A stretch of 64,000 nucleotides of DNA from Bradyrhizobium sp. CCH5-F6 (GTDB lineage: Bacteria > Pseudomonadota > Alphaproteobacteria > Rhizobiales > Xanthobacteraceae), in the NCBI RefSeq assembly GCF_001556045.1, contig NZ_LSIC01000101.1:62001-126000 (forward strand), read 5' to 3'. The stretch's first letter is position 1, and the number at the start of each line of letters is the position of its first letter. Below the pieces are notes generated by a model. It made no database searches. It had not been told where the DNA came from and saw only the letters and a list, made by a program, of their open reading frames with translations. The translations under genes and the position numbers were made by a program. Below are positions 44,545 to 52,400 of the stretch, one piece after another.

Positions 44545-45900
44545 ATGAACAAGCCGGTTCTTTCATGGTTAGGCATCGTCAGGCTGGGCCTGGTTCAGAC
44601 CGGCCTCGGTGCGGTCGTGGTCCTGACGACCTCGACGCTCAACAGGGTCATGGTGGTCGAGCTGGCGATGCCCGCGATCCTGCCGGGGGCGCTCGTTGCC
44701 ATTCACTATGCGCTTCAGGTTTTCCGGCCGGCATGGGGCCATGGTTCCGATATCGGCGCCCGGCGGACGCCGTGGATCGTCGGCGGCATGGCGGTGCTCG
44801 CAACCGGCGGCTTGACGGCCTCGGTCGCGACGGCGTGGATGACGACGCATCCGTTGTTTGGCATCGCGCTTGCGGTTGTTGCCTTTTGCCTGATCGGCGC
44901 GGGTGTCGGCGCCGCCGGTACGTCGTTGCTGGTGCTGCTCGCCAAGCGCACCGACGACAACCGTCGCGCGGCGGCGGCGACCATCGTCTGGGTGATGATG
45001 ATCGCCGGCTTCATCGTGACCACTGGTGTTGCCGGCCATTGGCTCGATCCCTTCTCGCCAGTGCGACTGATCATTGTCTCGGGATCGGTATCCGCGGCGG
45101 CGATGGTTCTCACCGTCGTCGGCGTATGGGGTGTCGAGGGAAGTTCCGTCGCCCGCGTCCCGCCGGTTTTGAGTTCGCCGACGCGTCAGGCGTCCTTTCG
45201 CGAAGCTTTCATGGAAGTATGGACCGAATCAAAATCGCGGCGGTTCGCGATCTTCGTCTTCGTTTCGATGCTGGCCTATAGCGCGCAGGATCTGATCCTC
45301 GAGCCGTTCGCCGGCGCGGTGTTTGGCTTCACGCCCGGCGAAACGACGAAGCTCTCGGGTGTCCAGCATGCGGGAACGTTGATCGGCATGGCATTGGTGC
45401 CGTTGATCGGCGCCGTCTATCCGCGGTCTCGCGGCAACCTTCATATCTGGACCATTGGCGGGTGCATCGCTTCGGCGATCGCGCTGTCGTGCTTGGCGGT
45501 AGCGGCGGTCGTTGGATCGTCCTGGCCGTTGCGTGAGACCGTGTTCATGCTCGGCGTCACCAACGGGGCCTATGCGGTGGCCGCGATCGGCTCGATGATG
45601 GCGCTGGTCGGAGCAGGCGGCGAGAAGCGCGAGGGAGTCCGGATGGGCCTGTGGGGCGCGGCGCAGGCGTTCGCGTTCGGGATCGGCGGATTCCTGGGCA
45701 CGCTGGCCAGCGACGTCGCGCGCTACGTCCTGACGTCGCCGGCGTTGTCCTATTCTGCGGTGTTCGCATCGGAGGCAGGCCTGTTCGTCGCTGCCGCCGT
45801 CATGGCCGTTTGGGTTCATCGCCCGCCGGCAAAGGACGCGATGCAGCAACGCGTGCCCGATAAGTTTCCGGTTGCTATCGCAGAGGGAGCGCGGTCATGA
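44545..45900 (+). CDS. PucC/LhaA-family MFS protein next to bchG
   Basis: 451-residue major-facilitator-like membrane protein (12 predicted helices) of the bacteriochlorophyll delivery family that includes PucC, LhaA and the bchG-bchP-linked ORF428. It begins with GLVQTGLGAVVVLTTSTLNR and MVVELAMPAILPGALVAIHY, has DDNRRAAAATIVWVMMIAGF, and DLILEPFAGAVFGFTPGET, family hallmarks. It lies two bases after bchG and overlaps bchP by four bases. It probably supplies finished pigment to light-harvesting complexes. Confidence 0.9.
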   Translation: MNKPVLSWLGIVRLGLVQTGLGAVVVLTTSTLNRVMVVELAMPAILPGALVAIHYALQVFRPAWGHGSDIGARRTPWIVGGMAVLATGGLTASVATAWMTTHPLFGIALAVVAFCLIGAGVGAAGTSLLVLLAKRTDDNRRAAAATIVWVMMIAGFIVTTGVAGHWLDPFSPVRLIIVSGSVSAAAMVLTVVGVWGVEGSSVARVPPVLSSPTRQASFREAFMEVWTESKSRRFAIFVFVSMLAYSAQDLILEPFAGAVFGFTPGETTKLSGVQHAGTLIGMALVPLIGAVYPRSRGNLHIWTIGGCIASAIALSCLAVAAVVGSSWPLRETVFMLGVTNGAYAVAAIGSMMALVGAGGEKREGVRMGLWGAAQAFAFGIGGFLGTLASDVARYVLTSPALSYSAVFASEAGLFVAAAVMAVWVHRPPAKDAMQQRVPDKFPVAIAEGARS

Positions 45901-47079
45901 CCAGTTCGGAGATCTTCGATGTCGTGGTTGTCGGCGGAGGACCGTCCGGGGCGACGGCAGCACACGATCTCGCCAGGCTCGGGCGGAGTGTGTTGTTGCT
46001 CGACCGTGCCGGTCGCATCAAGCCTTGCGGCGGGGCTGATCCGTGATTTCGATATTCCCGATCATCTGCTGGTCGCACGCGTCAATTCCGCCCGGATGGT
46101 GTCGCCGTCGGACCAGCAGGTCGACATGCCCATCGACGGGGGCTTCGTCGGCATGGTCGACCGCGAAATGTTCGACGAATGGTTGCGGACACGTGCCGCG
46201 GAGGCCGGCGCGAAGCGGCGAACCGGGTTGTTCAAGCGTTTCGAACGCGACGAGTCCGGGACGACCGTCGTCCATTATGAAAAACGTGCCGCCGACGGGA
46301 CGATGGTGGAAAGCTCGGTTCGGGCCCGCGCGTTGATCGGCGCCGATGGCGCATTGTCGGCCGTTGCACGACAATGTCTTCCCGGCGCGGATCGGCTGCC
46401 TTATGTGTTTGCCTATCATGAGATCGTTCGCGCGCCGCCGGCGGTGTCCAGCTTCGATGGCACACGTTGCGACGTCTACTACCGCGGCAGCGTGTCTCCC
46501 GACTTCTACGGCTGGGTCTTCCCGCATGGCGACACGGTCAGCGTCGGCACAGGCTCCGCCTGCAAGGGATTTTCATTGCGGGAGTCCGTGGGCGGCCTGC
46601 GCGATGCCGCGGGGCTTGGGGCGTCCGAGACCATTCGCCGCGAAGGCGCCCCGATCCCGCTGCATCCGCTGCCGCGGTGGGACGATGGGCACAGTGTGCT
46701 GCTCGCCGGCGATGCGGCGGGCGTCGTTGCCCCCGCGTCAGGCGAGGGGATTTACTACGCGATGATCGGCGGACGCTTGTCGGCGGAGGCGGTCGACGAG
46801 TTTCTGGAGACCGGGAGCGCCAAGGCCCTGCGCAATGCGCGAAAGCGCTTCATGCGGTTGCACGGTGTCGTGTTCTGGATTCTCGGCGTGATGCAGTGGT
46901 ACTGGTACTCCAACGATCGTCGCCGCGAGCGCTTCGTCAGCATCTGCCGCGACCGCGACGTCCAGAAGCTGACGTGGGATGCCTATATGAACAAGGAACT
47001 GGTTCGCGCCAAGCCGGTCGCTCATGTGCGCATCTTCTTCAAGAATCTTGCCCACATGGCAGGACTGGCATCGGCGTAA
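45897..47079 (+). pseudogene. bchP: Geranylgeranyl reductase BchP, disrupted by a frameshift
   Basis: BchP reduces the geranylgeranyl tail to phytyl. From ATG 45897 (overlapping the previous stop) the frame gives a correct FAD-binding start (DVVVVGGGPSGATAAHDLAR, then RIKPCGG) but ends at a TGA at 46044. The rest of the protein (LIRDFDIPDHLLVARVNSAR through the C-terminus, 46036-47079) is intact in a different frame. Family members read CGGA-I-P-P-R-LI here, so 14 nt appear lost at about 46035, removing the A-IPPR codons. The visible microhomology (GC) is consistent with a short deletion. Unless this is an assembly error, pigment should keep a geranylgeranyl tail. Confidence 0.82.
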
Positions 47080-47567
47080 TGGCCACCCGCGGCAGTTTCT
47101 GGAAGCCCGTCCTGATCGCAGCTTCGGTCGCGATCTTCATCGCGGTGCTCGGCGGCACGCTGACCGACACCGGGGTCTGGTACCAGAGTCTGCTGAAACC
47201 CTCATGGCAGCCGCCGGACTGGCTGTTCGGCCCCGCCTGGACCTTGATCTTTGCGCTGGCGACCGCCTCGGCGGTTGACGCCTGGCGCAGCGCCGAGAGC
47301 CGTGCGCAACGGGAATGGGTCATCGCGCTGTTCGCCCTGAACGGATTTCTCAATGTGTCGTGGAGCACGCTGTTCTTCGCTCTGAAGCGTCCGGATTGGG
47401 CGTTGATCGAGGTGGCGTTCCTGTGGCTCTCGATCCTGTTGCCGATCATCGTGTTCTGGCGCTTCGCCAGGCCCGCAAGCCTCTATCTGGTGCCCTATTT
47501 GTTGTGGGTGTCGTTCGCCGCATTTCTCAACCTCACGGTCGTCCGCCTCAACGCACCGTTTGCGTGA
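47079..47567 (+). CDS. tspO: TspO/MBR family protein
   Basis: 162-residue outer-membrane tryptophan-rich sensory protein homologue with five helices. Conserved parts include WYQSLLKPSWQPPDWLFGPA (WxPP) and NGFLNVSWSTLFFAL. TspO modulates photosynthesis gene expression and tetrapyrrole handling in Rhodobacter. The start ATG overlaps the bchP TAA (TAATG), so its translation may depend on ribosomes finishing bchP, which the bchP frameshift could affect. Confidence 0.92.
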   Translation: MATRGSFWKPVLIAASVAIFIAVLGGTLTDTGVWYQSLLKPSWQPPDWLFGPAWTLIFALATASAVDAWRSAESRAQREWVIALFALNGFLNVSWSTLFFALKRPDWALIEVAFLWLSILLPIIVFWRFARPASLYLVPYLLWVSFAAFLNLTVVRLNAPFA

Positions 47568-47608
47568 GGAACGGTTGCCTGGACCGGCCCTCCATGTGAT
47601 CTTGCGGC

Positions 47609-47875
47609 ATGGCTGACCTGTTCGCGAGTGGACACCTCGTCGATCTCATTCTCGCCGTGGTCGTTGTCGAGGCTGCGGTCTTGTTCGTCTATTGGTCTCG
47701 TACCCGGCGGGGCATTGCGCCACGCGACCTGTTACCCAATCTATGCGCCGGTGCATTTCTTCTGCTTGCGCTACGCGCGACCCTTGCCGGCAGCGGCTGG
47801 ATGTTGGCAAGTCTCTTCCTCGCGGCCGCCGGTCTCGCGCATCTGACAGACGTCGCCCGGCGGTGGCGCAACTAG
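47609..47875 (+). CDS. Small three-helix membrane protein downstream of tspO
   Basis: 88 residues, family not recognised. Hydrophobic helices at about 11-29 (LILAVVVVEAAVLFVYW), 44-61 (LCAGAFLLLALRATLAG) and 64-80 (WMLASLFLAAAGLAHL). Its TAG stop lies within the start of a palindromic repeat. It lies 41 bases after tspO on the same strand and is probably co-transcribed. Confidence 0.65.
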   Translation: MADLFASGHLVDLILAVVVVEAAVLFVYWSRTRRGIAPRDLLPNLCAGAFLLLALRATLAGSGWMLASLFLAAAGLAHLTDVARRWRN

Positions 47876-47978
47876 AGCCGTTCCCGTTCCAATGGAATCG
47901 GAGCGCGGCTCTAGCTTCTTGTTTTGACGCGTTTTCTTGACGCGAACCGGTGCCCACTTCGCTCGAAAATGCTCTAGC
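47872..47978. repeat. Intergenic palindromic repeat of the Bradyrhizobium/Rhizobiales type
   Basis: About 107 bases between the convergent small ORF and cycA. CTAGAGCCG (47872-47880) pairs with CGGCTCTAG (47906-47914) around an inner TTCCA-A-TGGAA stem, followed by the familiar tail containing TTGACGCGTTTTCTTGACGC and ACTTCGCTCGAAAATGCTCT. Elements with this composition occur in many copies in Bradyrhizobium and related genomes. It may also act as a transcription end for both neighbours. Copy number cannot be checked here. Confidence 0.75.
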
Positions 47979-48004
47979 CACCGCGCCGGTCCTGCGGCGG
48001 CTGA

Positions 48005-48439
48005 CTATTTCTTTTCGGAGAATTTGTTGAGGTAGGCGATGACGTCCTTGCGCTGCTGCTCGTCGGTAAGCTTGAACGCCATCTTCGTCGAACCGGTCGC
48101 CAGATCCGCTTTGCCCTTTTCGGTCAGGAATTTCTTCAGGAATGCGTTCGGATCGGACAGATACTGGAAGATCAGGTCGTCGGACCAGACCAGTCCGTTC
48201 TCGCCGGCGGCCTTGTTGAGCGCCGAATAGGCGAAGCCTGGCGCCGTTCCCGACTGGCGGCCGATGACGCCGGTCAAGGCCGGACCAACCAGGTTCTTGG
48301 CATCCGGCCCGATGCGGTGGCAGGTCATGCACTGCTTGAAAACCTGCTCGCCTTTGGCCGCATCCTGTGCGAAGGCCGCGCTGCCTGAAAAGACCATGGC
48401 TGCCGCAGCAAAAGCAAAAACTTCGAATTTCACCGGCAC
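48005..48439 (-). CDS. cycA: Cytochrome c2 CycA
   Basis: 144-residue periplasmic class I cytochrome c that carries electrons from the bc1 complex to the reaction centre. A signal peptide (KFEVFAFAAAAMVFSG then AFAQ), heme motif CMTCH, and the axial Met in STKMAFKLTDEQQ. GTG 48439 is chosen for its AGGGAG upstream; the frame is open to 48490 but that part holds the promoter box. With no pufC present, it is the likely direct donor to the RC. A PpsR box lies 39 bases upstream. Confidence 0.93.
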   Translation of the reverse strand: MPVKFEVFAFAAAAMVFSGSAAFAQDAAKGEQVFKQCMTCHRIGPDAKNLVGPALTGVIGRQSGTAPGFAYSALNKAAGENGLVWSDDLIFQYLSDPNAFLKKFLTEKGKADLATGSTKMAFKLTDEQQRKDVIAYLNKFSEKK

Positions 48440-48477
48440 GTTTGAACTCCCTGACTTCTTTTTGGTCTCGACCTGAG

Positions 48478-48495
48478 TGTTAGGATACATTGACA
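48478..48495 (-). promoter_or_regulatory. PpsR box upstream of cycA
   Basis: Exact TGT-N12-ACA (48478-48480, 48493-48495). It is 39 bases upstream of the cycA start codon in the 380-base region shared with the divergent ppsR gene. Confidence 0.7.
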
Positions 48496-48619
48496 GTTGT
48501 AAATATCAATTAGAGTTGTCGGTTCCTGACGTTCTTTTTGAGCGGGGTCAATCGAGCTTCCCGTGGATTGTGCTAGCTGGGATCGATCGACCGGATTCCT
48601 GCCGCGACGGCACAGCCGG

Positions 48620-48637
48620 TGTCAGGCAAATGTGACA
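48620..48637 (+). promoter_or_regulatory. PpsR box upstream of ppsR (extended consensus)
   Basis: TGTCAGGCAAATGTGACA: exact TGT-N12-ACA that also fits the extended TGTCA-N8-TGACA form. It lies 182 bases upstream of the ppsR start at 48820 and 181 bases upstream of cycA, so it could serve autoregulation, cycA control, or both through looping with the other boxes. Confidence 0.75.
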
Positions 48638-48726
48638 ACTAAAACCTTCAAAACAAAGGTGTTTCTTGACTTTGCGCGGGATTTTGCGCATTCCTAGCAA
48701 GCAGGGCTTCAGTTTCGGGTGCCAAG

Positions 48727-48744
48727 TGTCAGGCAACATTGGCA
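48727..48744 (+). promoter_or_regulatory. Near-match PpsR box upstream of ppsR
   Basis: TGTCAGGCAACATTGGCA: one mismatch from the extended consensus (TGGCA for TGACA). It shares its first ten bases with the exact box at 48620 and lies 75 bases before the ppsR start, so a tandem autoregulatory arrangement is plausible. Confidence 0.45.
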
Positions 48745-48819
48745 CGTCGTGTGCATCGCCCGACTGCCGTCGTTTCAACAGCTTCACGCTTCCGCAAAGA
48801 ATGATCGGCAGATAACAGA

Positions 48820-50193
48820 ATGGCCGCATTACCGACCGTACAGCCCGACATCACCCTCCTGCTCGACATGGAAGGGGTGATCCGCGAGGCGACGCTGTCT
48901 CCGTCGATGGGCAGCGAGAGCGTCGATGGATGGCTCGGCCGACCGTGGGTCGAAGTCGCCGGCGAAATGGGCGGCGAGAAGGTGAAGCGGATGGTCGACG
49001 ACGCCCGGGTCACCGGCATTTCGGCCTTCCGCCAGATCAATCAGCGCTTTCCGAGCGGCCTCGAAATTCCGATGGAGTACACCACGGTGCTGCTGGGCGG
49101 CCGTGCCGGGATGCTCGCGATCGGCAAGAACCTGCAGGCGGTCGCCGAGTTGCAGTCGCGCCTGATCGCGGCCCAGCAGACGATGGAGCGCGACTATTGG
49201 AAGCTGCGCGAAATCGAGACCCGCTATCGGCTGGTATTCGACGCATCCAACGAAGCCGTCTTGATCGTATCGGCCGCCAATCTGCGGATACTGGAAGCCA
49301 ACCGTACCGCGATTGAAGCGCTCAATTCGCCGCGTCGCCGCAACGAGGACATCGCGGGCCGCGAACTGCTGCACGACATCGCCGCTCAAGACCGCGACGC
49401 GGTTCGCGAAGTGCTGGCGCGCATCCGCGAGCGTGGCAAGGCGCTGAGCATCCTCGTGCATCTTGGACCCGAAGCCAAGCCTTGGATGCTGCGGGGCTCG
49501 CTGATGACGGCGGAACCCGGCCATGTGTTTCTGCTGCAATTCACTGCAGCTACCGACCTGTCGGTTTCGAAGGAGAAGGGCGAGCCTTCGACCGTCGAAG
49601 AGTTGATCGAGCACTTGCCGGACGCGTTCGTGGCGCTCGATGCAACCGGCATCATTCGCCATGCCAATCAGGCCTTCCTCGATCTGGTGCAGGTCGGCTC
49701 GAAGGCGTCCGCAGTTGGGGAATCGCTTGGACGGTGGCTCTGGCAGCCGGGCGCCGATCTGAATGCACTTCTTTCGAATATCCAGCGCCACAAGACCGTC
49801 CGGCTGTTCACGACGTCGGTCCGCGGGGAACTCGGTACCGAGACCGAGGTCGAGATCTCGGCCGGAACCGGGGAGGGCGAGCCGGGTCAGATCGGCGTGC
49901 TGCTTCGCAACGTAGCCCGTCGCCTGCCGTCGGGCAGCGAGAGTGATTTTCTGCGCACCGCGCTGGGCTCGATGAGCGAGCAGATCGGCAAGTCGTCGCT
50001 CCGCCAGCTCGTCAAGAATACGGTTGGCGTCGTCGAACAGCACTATGTGAAGCAGGCGCTCGAGCTTGCGGGTGGCAACCGGACGGCGACGGCTGAACTT
50101 CTGGGATTGAGCCGCCAGAGCCTTTATGCAAAGCTCAATCGTTACGGCCTGGACGACAAGGAGCCGGACGTCGAGGAAACCCCAGAGGACTGA
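48820..50193 (+). CDS. ppsR: PpsR/CrtJ-type photosynthesis regulator, paralogue next to bphP
   Basis: 457-residue PpsR paralogue: PAS regions at about 8-100, 130-240 and 255-370, linker AQQTMERDYWKLREIETRYR, and a Fis-type HTH (ALELAGGNRTATAELLGLSR then QSLYAKLNRYGL). It differs substantially from the copy at 42229 outside the linker and HTH, so the pair is an old duplication or separately acquired. It is immediately followed by the bacteriophytochrome gene and divergent from cycA; its promoter carries one exact and one near-exact PpsR box. BphP is expected to antagonise a PpsR partner in far-red light. Confidence 0.93.
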   Translation: MAALPTVQPDITLLLDMEGVIREATLSPSMGSESVDGWLGRPWVEVAGEMGGEKVKRMVDDARVTGISAFRQINQRFPSGLEIPMEYTTVLLGGRAGMLAIGKNLQAVAELQSRLIAAQQTMERDYWKLREIETRYRLVFDASNEAVLIVSAANLRILEANRTAIEALNSPRRRNEDIAGRELLHDIAAQDRDAVREVLARIRERGKALSILVHLGPEAKPWMLRGSLMTAEPGHVFLLQFTAATDLSVSKEKGEPSTVEELIEHLPDAFVALDATGIIRHANQAFLDLVQVGSKASAVGESLGRWLWQPGADLNALLSNIQRHKTVRLFTTSVRGELGTETEVEISAGTGEGEPGQIGVLLRNVARRLPSGSESDFLRTALGSMSEQIGKSSLRQLVKNTVGVVEQHYVKQALELAGGNRTATAELLGLSRQSLYAKLNRYGLDDKEPDVEETPED

Positions 50194-50194
50194 G

Positions 50195-52375
50195 TTGGCG
50201 CTGCATTCGCTCGCTACACCAGCATTCGGAAAAGCCGACCTTTCGAACTGCGAACGGGAAGAGATCCATCTCGCGGGCTCGATTCAGCCACACGGCGCCC
50301 TGTTGGTCGTCAGCGAGCCCGATCACCGTGTCGTGCAGGCCAGCGCCAATGCCGCGGCGTTTCTCAATCTGAAGCAAGTCGTTGGCATGGCGCTCGCCGA
50401 TCTCGATGGCGATCTGCTGGTTCGAATTCTTCCGCACCTCGACCCGACCGCCCAGGGAATGCCGATCGCGGTGCGCTGCAGGATCGGAAGCCCCGGCGCC
50501 GAATATGACGGACTGTTGCATCGTCCGCCCGAAGGCGGGCTGGTCATCGAGCTGGAGCGGGCCGGACCGTCGGTCGATTTGACCAGACACATCGCCAAGG
50601 CGCTCGAGAAGATTCGCACCGCGTCCTCGATTCGCGCGCTGTGCGAAGAGGCCGCGACCTTGTTTCAGGATCGTACCGGTTACGACCGGGTCATGGTCTA
50701 CCGTTTCGACGACGAGGGACACGGCGAAGTCTTTTCGGAACGCCGCAAGCCGGAGCTCGAAGCGTATCTGGGCAATCGCTATCCTGCGACCGATATTCCG
50801 CAGATGGCGCGGCGGCTCTATGAGCGTACGCGAGTCCGCGTGCTGGTGGATGTGAACTATCAGCCCGTCCCGCTGCAGCCCCGGCTTTCGCCCATTACGG
50901 GGCGGGATCTGGACATGTCACTCTGCTTCCTGCGCAGCATGTCGCCGATCCATCTTCAGTACCTGAAGAACATGGGCGTGGGCGCCACCCTGGTGATCTC
51001 GCTGGTGGTCGGCGGAAAGCTGTGGGGCCTCGTCGCCTGTCACCATTACGAACCGCGCTTCATCCATTTTGAATTGCGGGCGGTCTGTGAACTGCTTGCC
51101 GAGGCGATCGCGACACGCATCGCCGCGCTCGAGAGCTTTGCGCAAAGCCAGTCCGAGCTCTTCGTGCAACGGCTCGAGCAGCGAATGATCGAGGCCATGT
51201 CGCGCGAAGGCGACTGGCGAGGCGCGATCTTCGATAGCTCGCAATCGATCCTCCAGCCGCTGGGAGCGAGTGGAAGCGCTCTGATCTACGAAGGTCAGAT
51301 CATCTCGACCGGCGAGGTGCCGGGAACGCAGGAAATCAGGGAGATCGGCGCGTGGCTGGACACGCATCGCGATCGGTCTGTGATGGCCACGGCATCGCTC
51401 GGTCTGGATCTCCCCCAATTCGCGGGAATCACGAAGGTCGCGAGCGGCATCGCGGTGACGCCGATTTCCAGCAATCCCGGCGAATACCTGATCTGGTTCC
51501 GGCCGGAGCGCATCCGCACGGTGACCTGGGGCGGCGATCCGTTGAAGCCGTTCGTCATCGGCGACAATCCGCTGGATCTGTCGCCGCGCCGGTCGTTCGC
51601 GCAGTGGCATCAGCAGGTCGAGGGCACGTCCGAGCCCTGGACGCCCGCCGACCTCGCCGCTGCCCGCCTGATCGGCCAGTCGGTGGCGGATATAGTGCTG
51701 CAATTCCGCGCGGTGCGCACCCTCATCGCTCAGGATCAGCTCGAACAGTTCAGCCGCCATGTGCGCGTGTCCGAGCAACCGGTAATCATCGCCGACATCG
51801 ACGGCAGGATCCTGCTGATGAACGAGGCGTTCAAGACATTGCTGCCGAAGGATCACACTGCGTTCGATCGGCTTGACGAGCTGGCCGGGGCATTTCAACA
51901 ATCGGACCGTTTCCTTCGCGATGTTGCGGACCTCATTCGTCACCATCGCTCGTGGCGCGGCGAGTTGCTGTTGCGCAGCGAAAGCAACCAAGAAAAGCCG
52001 TTGATGATAAGGGCCGATCCCGTGCAGCCGTCGCGCGACCGGGTGCTCGGCTTCGTGCTGATCTTCACCGATATCACCGACCGAAAGGCCGCCGAGCTCG
52101 CGCGCAGCCGTTTCCAGGAAGGCATCGTTCAGAGCAACCGGATCGGCAGCGTTCGTCTCGATTCCAAGACCGACCTCGTCTACCAGAACCTGCTGTCGTC
52201 GGTGATCGAGAACGCCCAGCTCGCCGCGCTCGAAATCACCTATGGTGTGGAGACCGGCCGGATCGCCGAGATGCTCGAGAGCGTCCGTAATTCGACGCTG
52301 CGCACTGCCGAAGTGCTGGAGCATCTGATTTGGCATGCTTCTCGCACGTCGGGCAGGGGCAAGCCGAACGCCTGA
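50195..52375 (+). CDS. bphP: Bacteriophytochrome BphP lacking a histidine kinase domain
   Basis: 726-residue photoreceptor. PAS domain with the biliverdin-attaching Cys19 (DLSNCEREEIHLAGSIQPHG), GAF domain with YPATDIPQMARRLYERTRVR and VACHHYEPRFIHF, and PHY domain to about residue 510. A PAS/S-box follows (VSEQPVIIADIDGRILLMNE, and FVLIFTDITDRKAAE), then a helical tail. There is no HisKA/HATPase region, as in the Bradyrhizobium BphP that activates photosystem synthesis through PpsR instead of phosphotransfer. The start is TTG 50195, one base after the ppsR stop, with GAGG upstream. Confidence 0.94.
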   Translation: MALHSLATPAFGKADLSNCEREEIHLAGSIQPHGALLVVSEPDHRVVQASANAAAFLNLKQVVGMALADLDGDLLVRILPHLDPTAQGMPIAVRCRIGSPGAEYDGLLHRPPEGGLVIELERAGPSVDLTRHIAKALEKIRTASSIRALCEEAATLFQDRTGYDRVMVYRFDDEGHGEVFSERRKPELEAYLGNRYPATDIPQMARRLYERTRVRVLVDVNYQPVPLQPRLSPITGRDLDMSLCFLRSMSPIHLQYLKNMGVGATLVISLVVGGKLWGLVACHHYEPRFIHFELRAVCELLAEAIATRIAALESFAQSQSELFVQRLEQRMIEAMSREGDWRGAIFDSSQSILQPLGASGSALIYEGQIISTGEVPGTQEIREIGAWLDTHRDRSVMATASLGLDLPQFAGITKVASGIAVTPISSNPGEYLIWFRPERIRTVTWGGDPLKPFVIGDNPLDLSPRRSFAQWHQQVEGTSEPWTPADLAAARLIGQSVADIVLQFRAVRTLIAQDQLEQFSRHVRVSEQPVIIADIDGRILLMNEAFKTLLPKDHTAFDRLDELAGAFQQSDRFLRDVADLIRHHRSWRGELLLRSESNQEKPLMIRADPVQPSRDRVLGFVLIFTDITDRKAAELARSRFQEGIVQSNRIGSVRLDSKTDLVYQNLLSSVIENAQLAALEITYGVETGRIAEMLESVRNSTLRTAEVLEHLIWHASRTSGRGKPNA

Positions 52376-52400
52376 AGCTGCTGCGCGCGGCCGGTTTGAC

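Noticed and set aside
45919..46035. In-frame ATG at 45919 that would give a continuous 386-residue BchP
   Set aside because: The resulting N-terminus has no GxGxxG FAD motif and no similarity to BchP before LIRDFD, whereas the frame from 45897 does. A continuous frame is therefore an accident and not a rescued gene.
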